7,615 nt of DNA. Origin: Candidatus Bathyarchaeota archaeon (lineage in GTDB: Archaea > Thermoproteota > DRAE01). Location: positions 1-7,615 of the forward strand of contig DRAE01000045.1 of assembly GCA_011041895.1 (NCBI GenBank), given 5' to 3'. The notes beneath the pieces were generated by a model. That model made no database searches, was not told where the DNA came from, and saw nothing but the letters and a program-made list of their open reading frames with translations. Below are positions 1 to 5,413 of this stretch, in pieces; position 1 is the stretch's first letter, and every line of letters starts with the position of its first letter. Made by a program: the position numbers and the translations under genes.

Positions 1-1
1 G

Positions 2-523
2 CGTAAAATACTTGTCCTATCTAGGAGGCCAATTGCCGTCATAAGGAAAACCAATAACAGGATAATAATCCAATATGTTAGATGCAGACCACATGGAGAT
101 GAAACCCTTATTGGAATCGATTCTACAATGCTCAAAAAATACGGTTGGAAGTTTAACTTCAAAAACCTTCCAGCAGCATATCTCACAGGGTACATGTTTG
201 GCCTGCTGGTTAAGAAGAAGAATCTTGAACCCCCAGTACCGTATCTTGGCTTACATAGGGTAACTCGTGGAAACCGACTGTTTGCAGCAATAAAGGGTAT
301 GCTAGATGCTGGACTGGAGATGAAGGTGTCTCCAGAAGTCCTTCCAGACGAGGAGCGAATACGTGGAGAACATATCGTAAATTACTTCAAGATGCTAGGA
401 GAAGAAGCTGAAAAAGTATTTTCAGCTTATGTTAAAAACAATGTTAATGTAGAAGATTTGCCTAATGAAGTTGAAAGAGTTAAAAATGAAATTTACAAGG
501 ATGTGATGGGTGAAGCTAAATGA
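2..523 (+). CDS. rpl18: Large ribosomal subunit protein uL18 (5' end outside window)
   Basis: Component of the 50S central protuberance that binds 5S rRNA. The frame is open from position 2 and gives 173 residues up to the TGA at 521-523; roughly the first 20 residues of a normal archaeal uL18 are missing because the window begins inside the gene. Family features are visible in order: the RRPIAVIRKTNNRIIIQYV strand, the PAAYLTG segment, and LGLHRVTRGNRLFAAIKGML followed by AGLEM. The C-terminal tail is the charged helical extension usual in archaea. Its stop overlaps the start of the next gene as ATGA (520-523), so the two are probably translationally coupled. The internal ATG at 128 is not the start, because conserved uL18 sequence continues upstream of it. 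The family assignment is secure; the gene is simply partial. Confidence 0.95.
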   Translation, partial: RKILVLSRRPIAVIRKTNNRIIIQYVRCRPHGDETLIGIDSTMLKKYGWKFNFKNLPAAYLTGYMFGLLVKKKNLEPPVPYLGLHRVTRGNRLFAAIKGMLDAGLEMKVSPEVLPDEERIRGEHIVNYFKMLGEEAEKVFSAYVKNNVNVEDLPNEVERVKNEIYKDVMGEAK

Positions 524-1146
524 GTCAACTACTGCAGCCCACAACAGACATAGAGACATGGGAGCCTCGGACAAGACTAGGTAGAATGGTAAAGGAGGGT
601 CTCATAACTTCCATAGATGAGATCTTCAAGAACAATCTCCGCATAAAGGAGCCAGAGATAATAGATATACTTCTACCAGAGCTCTATTACGAGATAGTTA
701 ACGTTAACATCGTCCAGAGACAGACGGATGCTGGAGAAAAGAGTAGGTTTCAGGTTCTCGTATGTATAGGCAACAAAGATGGATATGTTGGAGTTGGACT
801 TGGAAAGCATGCACAGATAAGATATGCAATCCAGAACGCTATACGAGATGCCAAGCTAAACATAATTCCCGTCTTAAGAGGCTGTGGAAGCTGGGAATGC
901 AGATGCGATAGCCCACACTCGATCCCATTCAGGATATCCGGTAAATGTGGCTCGGTTAGGATAACACTTTTCCCCGCTCCTAGAGGAACTGGACTTGTTG
1001 CAGCCGAGGTTCCGAGAAAGGTTCTCGAACTTGCTGGAATAAAAGATATTAGAAGCTTCTCAAGAGGGCATACCAAGACAACTATAAACTTCTGCAAAGC
1101 CACATTCAATGCTCTCAAGAATCTTCTCAAGTTTACAACGTTTTAG
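520..1146 (+). CDS. rps5: Small ribosomal subunit protein uS5
   Basis: Ribosomal protein of the 30S body, near the mRNA entry region and the decoding-fidelity site. The 208 residues are a normal archaeal length. After an N-terminal extension (WEPRTRLGRMVKEGLI, about residues 14-29), the double-stranded-RNA-binding-like S5 domain runs from about 55 to 118, with GNKDGYVGVGLGKHAQIRYA in its conserved loop. The C-terminal domain has FPAPRGTGLVAAEVPRKVLELAGI and the SRGHTKTTINFCKAT segment. Cysteines at 122, 127, 129 and 143 (GCGSWECRC and GKCGSV) match the archaeal form, which differs here from bacterial S5. The ATG at 520 overlaps the uL18 stop and has a GGTGA Shine-Dalgarno about 6 nt upstream (509-513), which supports this start. 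Confidence 0.97.
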   Translation: MSQLLQPTTDIETWEPRTRLGRMVKEGLITSIDEIFKNNLRIKEPEIIDILLPELYYEIVNVNIVQRQTDAGEKSRFQVLVCIGNKDGYVGVGLGKHAQIRYAIQNAIRDAKLNIIPVLRGCGSWECRCDSPHSIPFRISGKCGSVRITLFPAPRGTGLVAAEVPRKVLELAGIKDIRSFSRGHTKTTINFCKATFNALKNLLKFTTF

Positions 1147-1155
1147 TGATGCATC

Positions 1156-1635
1156 ATGGAGGAGAAGCTAAAGCTCTTGGCTGTCATAAGAATAAGGGGA
1201 ATGGTAGGCGCTCACAGGGAAATTAGAGAGACCATGGCGTACCTTAGGCTACATAGGAATAATCATATGATCCTTGTTCCATCATCTCCTTCATACCTAG
1301 GCATGTTACAAAAGGTGAAAGACTACATAACATGGGGAGAAATCTCAAAGGATGTTCTAGTGAAGGTTTTAGAGAAGAGAGGTAGACTCATAGGCAATAA
1401 GAGGCTAACGGATGAAAACGTTAAGAGTTTAGGCTTCAACTCAATCGAAGAACTCGCAGATGCCCTATATAATCTAAAGGTAAAGCTAAGGGATATTAAG
1501 GGACTGAAACCTGTGTTCAGGTTACGTCCCCCAAGAAAAGGCTTTAAACACTCAATAAAAAGACCATACGGATCTAAAGGTGAGACAGGCTATAGAGGAG
1601 AAGCTATAAATGAGCTGATTCTCAGAATGCTGTGA
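1156..1635 (+). CDS. rpl30: Large ribosomal subunit protein uL30 (archaeal, L7-like long form)
   Basis: 50S ribosomal protein. The 159 residues match the long archaeal/eukaryotic form, not the roughly 60-residue bacterial one. The N-terminal ferredoxin-like core is LLAVIRIRGMVGAHREIRETMAYLRLHRNNHMILV (split here as residues 8-24 and 25-41), followed by MLQKVKDYITWGEI. The archaeal C-terminal extension holds LRPPRKGFK and the basic KRPYGSKGETGYRG segment before a short terminal helix. It begins 9 nt after the uS5 stop, with a short GTGAT Shine-Dalgarno (1146-1150) about 5 nt before the ATG. It stops just ahead of uL15, in the usual S5-L30-L15 archaeal order. Confidence 0.96.
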   Translation: MEEKLKLLAVIRIRGMVGAHREIRETMAYLRLHRNNHMILVPSSPSYLGMLQKVKDYITWGEISKDVLVKVLEKRGRLIGNKRLTDENVKSLGFNSIEELADALYNLKVKLRDIKGLKPVFRLRPPRKGFKHSIKRPYGSKGETGYRGEAINELILRML

Positions 1636-1639
1636 GGTG
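1634..1639 (+). promoter_or_regulatory. Shine-Dalgarno site deciding the uL15 start
   Basis: GAGGTG at 1634-1639 is complementary to the archaeal 16S 3' end (CACCTC) and lies 6 nt before the ATG at 1646. A possible in-frame GTG start at 1637 lies inside this site, so the site is better read as the ribosome-binding sequence for the ATG than as part of the coding region. It also overlaps the uL30 stop codon (1633-1635), which suggests coupled translation. Confidence 0.75.
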
Positions 1640-1645
1640 CCAAAT

Positions 1646-2056
1646 ATGCCACACAGGTTGAGAAAAACTAGGAAGATGCGAGGAAGCAGGACATGTGGAT
1701 ATGGGCGTATACAACAGCATAGAAGAGGTAAGCCCCGAGGCAAAGCTGGGATGCACAAACATCTCTGGATATATACGATCAAATATAAGCCAGACCACTT
1801 TGGCAAACATGGCTTCAAGAGACCGCAGGAGTACGAGTACAAGGCCATTAACATCGAAGAATGTGAAATGCTTGCAAGGAAGTATGGTACAAAGGAAGGA
1901 GAATACATTGTACTTGACTTGACGAAACTTGGCTATGAAAAAGTTCTTGGAAGAGGAAAAGTTAACATGAAGCTGAAGGTTATTGCAAAGTATTTTACTA
2001 AAAAGGCAATTGAAAAAATTGAGGCTGCTGGAGGAGAAGTTGTAAGGGCGAGCTAA
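1646..2056 (+). CDS. rpl15: Large ribosomal subunit protein uL15
   Basis: 50S ribosomal protein that contacts 23S rRNA through a long basic N-terminal arm. The 136-residue product has the archaeal signature: a basic arm MPHRLRKTRKMRGSRTCGYG, the RIQQHRRGKPRGKAGMHKH segment with the glycine-rich turn, HFGKHGFKRPQ, then the globular domain with LTKLGYEKVLGRGKV and a C-terminal AIEKIEAAGGEVV helix. I chose the ATG at 1646 over an in-frame GTG at 1637 because the GTG lies within a good Shine-Dalgarno site, and because MPHRLRK... matches where uL15 proteins usually begin. The longer form would add only three residues. The stop is 1 nt from the secY start. Confidence 0.95.
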   Translation: MPHRLRKTRKMRGSRTCGYGRIQQHRRGKPRGKAGMHKHLWIYTIKYKPDHFGKHGFKRPQEYEYKAINIEECEMLARKYGTKEGEYIVLDLTKLGYEKVLGRGKVNMKLKVIAKYFTKKAIEKIEAAGGEVVRAS

Positions 2057-2057
2057 A

Positions 2058-3482
2058 TTGGCCCGCTTCATTGAATTCTTTAAGCCGGTAGCTAGGTACA
2101 TCCCCGAGATAAAGAAGCCTGGCATGATATCCTTTAAAGAGAAGATGTTCTGGACACTTTTCGCACTGCTGGCATACCTTATAATGGCTCAAATACCCTT
2201 ATACGGTCTCCCACTTAGGGAGCTCGGCCCTACGGCAATGGATCCATTCTATGGGATGAGAGTTCTACTTGCCTCAAGCAGGGGAACTTTAATGGAGCTT
2301 GGTATAGGCCCCATAGTTACCGCTGGCCTAGTTCTACAGCTTCTAGCAGGTGGAAAGATAATAGATGTAGATTTCACAAATCCGGAGGATAGAGCACTCT
2401 TCACATCAGCTCAAAAGGTTCTAACAATTGTCATCATATTCTTTGAGGCTACCGCATACATTGCAGGAGGATTATATGGCACATTGTCATTTATGCAAGC
2501 TATCCTTATAATGTTGCAACTTCTCGCAGCTGGTGTAATTGTAATGCTTATAGACGAAATGATCCAGAAGGGATGGGGCTTTGGAAGCGGCGTAAGCCTC
2601 TTCATCGCAGCTGGAGTATGTCAGCGTGTAATGTGGATGATGTTCTCACCCATAGTTGCCGAGGACAAATTTCCACTAGGCTTCTTCACAGCCTTAACAT
2701 ACACCCTTATGAGAGGGGAGGATCTGGGATATCTCATTTTAAGAAGTGCTGGTCTCCCAAGCCTTGTTGGCTTAATCACAACAATCACGGTTTTCCTACT
2801 AATCATATACATGGAAAGTGTTAGAGTCGAGATTCCGATATCATATGCAAGATTCAGAGGATATAAAAGCAAGTACCCTCTAAAACTTCTATACGTCTCT
2901 AACATTCCAATAATATTCGCTGCAGCTTTTCTCGCTGAAGCACTATTCTTTATAAGAATCCTATGGTCGAACATGAACAGCGATAACTCGAATATATGGC
3001 TAAACTTGATAGGAGTGTTCAATTCATCGAATCCAAATCAGGCACTCGGGGGGTTAGCCTATTACCTAACGCCTCCAAGAAGTATTCAAGAGACATTGAG
3101 TGACCCATTAAGAGCACTTGTGTACACACTTATCCTAGTTGTAATCTGTATAGTGTTTGCGGTCACATGGGTTGAAGTAACGCAGATGAACGCGAGAGAA
3201 GTTGCTAAGCAGCTTGTATATTCTGGAATGCAAATTCCAGGTTTTAGGAGGTCAGTCGGCGTCTTAAGGACAATACTTGAGCAGTATATCCCATATTTGA
3301 CAATTTTATCTGGAATTCTAATAGGATTACTATCAGCTACAGCTGATATCTTTGGAGCATATGGAACTGGTAGTGGAATCCTACTTTGCGTTGGAATTCT
3401 ATACCAGTACTATCAGATACTCACCCGTGAAAGACTTGTTGAAATGCATCCAGCCATAAGAAAGCTACTAGGGGAAGAGTAA
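2058..3482 (+). CDS. secY: Protein translocase channel subunit SecY (Sec61 alpha)
   Basis: Membrane pore of the SecYE-beta translocon, which moves proteins across or into the cytoplasmic membrane. The 474 residues form about ten hydrophobic segments, at roughly 30-48, 80-97, 118-138, 146-166, 177-195, 233-252, 278-298, 352-371, 411-428 and 434-453. Archaeal SecY signatures visible are the N-terminal FFKPVARYIPEIKKP, the plug and TM2 region (LMELGIGPIVTAGLVLQLLAG), YMESVRVEIPIS...RFRGYKSKYPLKLLYVSNIP before TM7, and the cytosolic loop ending with QIPGFRRS. The start is a TTG 1 nt after the uL15 stop; FIEFFKPVARYIPE is the normal archaeal N terminus, so TTG is well supported despite lacking a strong ribosome-binding site. 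Translation is probably coupled to uL15. Confidence 0.97.
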   Translation: MARFIEFFKPVARYIPEIKKPGMISFKEKMFWTLFALLAYLIMAQIPLYGLPLRELGPTAMDPFYGMRVLLASSRGTLMELGIGPIVTAGLVLQLLAGGKIIDVDFTNPEDRALFTSAQKVLTIVIIFFEATAYIAGGLYGTLSFMQAILIMLQLLAAGVIVMLIDEMIQKGWGFGSGVSLFIAAGVCQRVMWMMFSPIVAEDKFPLGFFTALTYTLMRGEDLGYLILRSAGLPSLVGLITTITVFLLIIYMESVRVEIPISYARFRGYKSKYPLKLLYVSNIPIIFAAAFLAEALFFIRILWSNMNSDNSNIWLNLIGVFNSSNPNQALGGLAYYLTPPRSIQETLSDPLRALVYTLILVVICIVFAVTWVEVTQMNAREVAKQLVYSGMQIPGFRRSVGVLRTILEQYIPYLTILSGILIGLLSATADIFGAYGTGSGILLCVGILYQYYQILTRERLVEMHPAIRKLLGEE

Positions 3483-3483
3483 G

Positions 3484-4053
3484 TTGACGCTTGCAATAGT
3501 TACTGGCATACCTGGAGTTGGTAAATCCACTGTTCTCAAGATCTTACAGAAGATGTCAGATAATGTGCAAATTATAAATTACGGCGACCTAATGCTAGAG
3601 GAGGCCATCAAGAGAGACTATGTATCCCACAGAGATGAAATACGAAAACTTCCAAGATCTATTCAACTCAAACTACAAAGGATAGCAGCAGAGAAAATAG
3701 CTGAGCTAAAGTCCCCTGATAGGATAGTCATAGTCGACACTCACAGCGTGATCAAAACCCCCTTCGGGTACCTTCCAGGGCTTCCTTTCAGCATACTCGA
3801 CATACTTAAACCAGACTACATAATTGCAATAAAGGCCTCACCAAAGGAAATCTCCTACAGACGCTCTCTTGACCCAAATAGACGCCGAGACATTGAAGAA
3901 GAATCTGAAATAGAGAGGCATCTCATGTTCGAGGACATATTCAATGCAGCATACGCTGCCTATATAAACTGCATGTATCTAACTGTGCAAAACGAACATG
4001 GAAAGCAGGAGGATGCCGCAAAGAAAATATTTAAAGTTCTTTCAGGGGATTAG
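3484..4053 (+). CDS. adkA: Archaeal adenylate kinase (AdkA type)
   Basis: Cytoplasmic kinase that interconverts ATP + AMP and 2 ADP. It belongs to the distinct archaeal AdkA family, not the bacterial Adk family. The 189 residues contain the Walker A loop GIPGVGKST (8-16), NYGD (32-35), RDEIRKLP (50-57, part of the AMP-binding half), IVDTHSVIKTPFGYLPGLP (83-101, Walker B region and the family-specific TPxGYLPGLP motif), and an arginine-rich lid segment RRSLDPNRRRD (126-136). It starts at a TTG 1 nt after the secY stop; the P-loop position fixes this start within a few residues. A location directly after secY is the common archaeal arrangement. Only a weak purine-rich GGGGAAGAG precedes it, so coupling with secY is likely. 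Confidence 0.95.
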   Translation: MTLAIVTGIPGVGKSTVLKILQKMSDNVQIINYGDLMLEEAIKRDYVSHRDEIRKLPRSIQLKLQRIAAEKIAELKSPDRIVIVDTHSVIKTPFGYLPGLPFSILDILKPDYIIAIKASPKEISYRRSLDPNRRRDIEEESEIERHLMFEDIFNAAYAAYINCMYLTVQNEHGKQEDAAKKIFKVLSGD

Positions 4054-4055
4054 AA

Positions 4056-4544
4056 ATGGATTTAACATCTTACCCGCTTTCAATGCTAGTAATATTCATT
4101 GTGGCCATAGTCATGTCAAGTGTATCCACTGCTCTCAACAAAAAGTTCATCGACCCTAACCTCATGAGACGATTTAGAGAAGAATACAAGGAACTTACGA
4201 GGCTCATGAAGGAACTTAGAGAGGAAAGTGACCTGGATAGAAGGTTAAAGCTTGAGCGAAAGATCAAGAAGAAACAGGCTAGAGTTACAAGTCTTCAAGC
4301 GGTAATAGCAAGGCAGAATCTCAAGATATATCTTGTTACACTTGTCCCGTTCTTGATAGTGTTTTGGATTTTAAGCATGGTATTTGGCACGAGTCCCGTA
4401 GCACATTTACCATTTAATGCTCCAGATTTTCCACTAATATCAACATTTGCAAGAGGTAGAAACCTTACATTCATCGGATGGTATGCGCTATCATCGATAT
4501 TTCTTGTCTCCCTCCTTAACAGAATATTTAAAATCAATGTCTAG
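4056..4544 (+). CDS. DUF106 membrane protein, probable YidC/EMC3-like insertase
   Basis: Integral membrane protein of the DUF106 family, the archaeal branch of the Oxa1 superfamily (related to YidC, EMC3, TMCO1 and Get1) thought to help insert membrane proteins. The 162 residues show the family layout: TM1 at about 6-27; a charged cytosolic helical hairpin or coiled coil at about 33-88 rich in Lys, Arg and Glu (FREEYKELTRLMKELREESD, then KLERKIKKKQARV); TM2 at about 91-111; an outward loop rich in Pro and Phe (117-128); and TM3 at about 140-157. It lies 2 nt after adkA and one gene after secY, which fits a role alongside the translocon. The family assignment is strong from topology, context and length. 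The insertase activity is taken from structural and evolutionary work on the family and is not shown here. Confidence 0.9.
   Translation: MDLTSYPLSMLVIFIVAIVMSSVSTALNKKFIDPNLMRRFREEYKELTRLMKELREESDLDRRLKLERKIKKKQARVTSLQAVIARQNLKIYLVTLVPFLIVFWILSMVFGTSPVAHLPFNAPDFPLISTFARGRNLTFIGWYALSSIFLVSLLNRIFKINV
4525..4533 (+). promoter_or_regulatory. Possible TATA box for an internal cmk promoter
   Basis: TATTTAAAA at 4525-4533 lies within the last codons of the DUF106 gene, about 30 nt before the cmk ATG (4559). No Shine-Dalgarno precedes cmk; the sequence between is pyrimidine-rich (CTTTTCTCTATAAA). A start of transcription about 25 nt downstream of this box would fall almost at the ATG, giving a leaderless mRNA, a common mode in crenarchaea. 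AT-rich coding sequence makes chance matches frequent. Confidence 0.35.
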
Positions 4545-4558
4545 CTTTTCTCTATAAA

Positions 4559-5167
4559 ATGCATGGAAAAAGGCTTGTCATAGCCTTAAGTGGTTTACAT
4601 GGAAGCGGTAGAACAACATATGGAAGGAAACTCGCCAAGATTCTAAAGCTTAAGTATCACTCCATTGGAAGAGTTTTCAGGGAAGTAGCTAGGAAAATGG
4701 GTATAGATCTTATGAAACTAACTGAAATGGCATCTAAGGATGCATCTATAGACAAATACGTGGATGAAATAACTAAGAAGAAGGCCTCCGAGGGAAACAT
4801 TGTCATAGAGGGGAACCTTGCTGCACTAATGCTACCTGAAGAAATTAAAGATAACACTGTAAAGATATTTTTAACAGCCCCCCTCAGGGAGAGAGCTTCG
4901 AGAATAGCTAGGAGAGAAAAAATTCCATACTGGAAAGCATTGAATGAGACGAAGATGAGAGAGGAAAATGAGTGGAGGCGATACTTGAAATATTACGGGA
5001 TTAACTTTAAAGACTATAGGATATATGACATTATAATAAACACGGCTGTATACGGCATAGAGGAAAATACGCAGATAATGTTGAAATTCATAAAGGCTTG
5101 GAGGGAGCTAAAGGATGGATCCGACACTGCTAGCTCCAGGAAGAATATGCATAAAGTTGAAAGGTAG
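4559..5167 (+). CDS. cmk: Archaeal cytidylate kinase
   Basis: Cytoplasmic kinase that phosphorylates CMP/dCMP with ATP in pyrimidine nucleotide metabolism. The 202 residues match the archaeal Cmk family: a P-loop GLHGSGRTT (12-20), YHSIGRVFREVARKMG (33-48, nucleotide-binding region), IVIEGNLAAL (81-90), an arginine-rich segment RERASRIARREK (110-121), a lid-like ENEWRRYLKYYGI (136-148), and YDIIINT (156-162). The P-loop carries Arg18 where the classical Walker A motif has Lys. The C-terminal 17 residues are encoded in sequence shared with eL14 and look unlike a conserved part of the enzyme. The start has no Shine-Dalgarno and may be leaderless. Placement just before eL14 and cbf5 is typical of archaea. 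Confidence 0.92.
   Translation: MHGKRLVIALSGLHGSGRTTYGRKLAKILKLKYHSIGRVFREVARKMGIDLMKLTEMASKDASIDKYVDEITKKKASEGNIVIEGNLAALMLPEEIKDNTVKIFLTAPLRERASRIARREKIPYWKALNETKMREENEWRRYLKYYGINFKDYRIYDIIINTAVYGIEENTQIMLKFIKAWRELKDGSDTASSRKNMHKVER
5100..5105 (+). promoter_or_regulatory. Shine-Dalgarno site for eL14 inside cmk
   Basis: GGAGGG at 5100-5105 lies 9 nt ahead of the ATG at 5115. It supports that ATG as the eL14 start even though it lies 53 nt inside the cmk coding region. Confidence 0.6.
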
Positions 5168-5411
5168 GGAAAAGCTGAGATACGCTGTAATCGTGAAGAA
5201 ACTCGATAAGAACTATGTTGTTATAACTGGTCCAAAGGAAGTTACTGGCGTCAGGAGGAGAAAAGTGAATATAAAACACATTAAAATAACACCGATGAAA
5301 ATAGACATTCCAGAAGATGCAAGCGATGAAGAGATAATCAAGAAGCTCAAAGAGCTTAATCTACTAGATAAGTTAAAGGAGAAAGTGAAACTGAAGAAAG
5401 AAGTTGAATAG
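5115..5411 (+). CDS. rpl14e: Large ribosomal subunit protein eL14
   Basis: Archaeal/eukaryotic-specific 50S protein with an SH3-like (KOW-type) barrel. The 98 residues are normal for archaea. Visible family features are PGRICIKLKGREKLRYAVIV (8-27), the KNYVVITGPKEVTGVRRRKVN stretch (split as 32-43 and 44-52), and KHIKITPMKIDI (54-65), followed by a charged helix starting ASDEEIIKKL. The ATG at 5115 is the only start that keeps the first beta strand, and a GGAGGG site precedes it. The consequence is a 53-nt overlap with the end of cmk in a different frame, which is unusually long for this cluster. It is followed 2 nt later by cbf5, the usual archaeal pairing. Confidence 0.94.
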   Translation: MDPTLLAPGRICIKLKGREKLRYAVIVKKLDKNYVVITGPKEVTGVRRRKVNIKHIKITPMKIDIPEDASDEEIIKKLKELNLLDKLKEKVKLKKEVE

Positions 5412-5413
5412 CA

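Noticed and set aside
128..523. ATG at 128 as the start of uL18
   Set aside because: Conserved uL18 sequence continues in frame to the window edge, so this Met is internal.
1637..1645. GTG at 1637 as the uL15 start
   Set aside because: It lies inside GAGGTG, a good Shine-Dalgarno for the ATG at 1646, and would add only three unconserved residues.
1622..2125. Minus-strand open frame of 167 residues opposite uL15/secY, and similar ones at 750-1130, 2621-3022 and 7075-7383
   Set aside because: They lie antisense to clearly conserved genes, show no recognisable motif, and have low-complexity Ser/Leu/Phe-rich translations typical of shadow frames.
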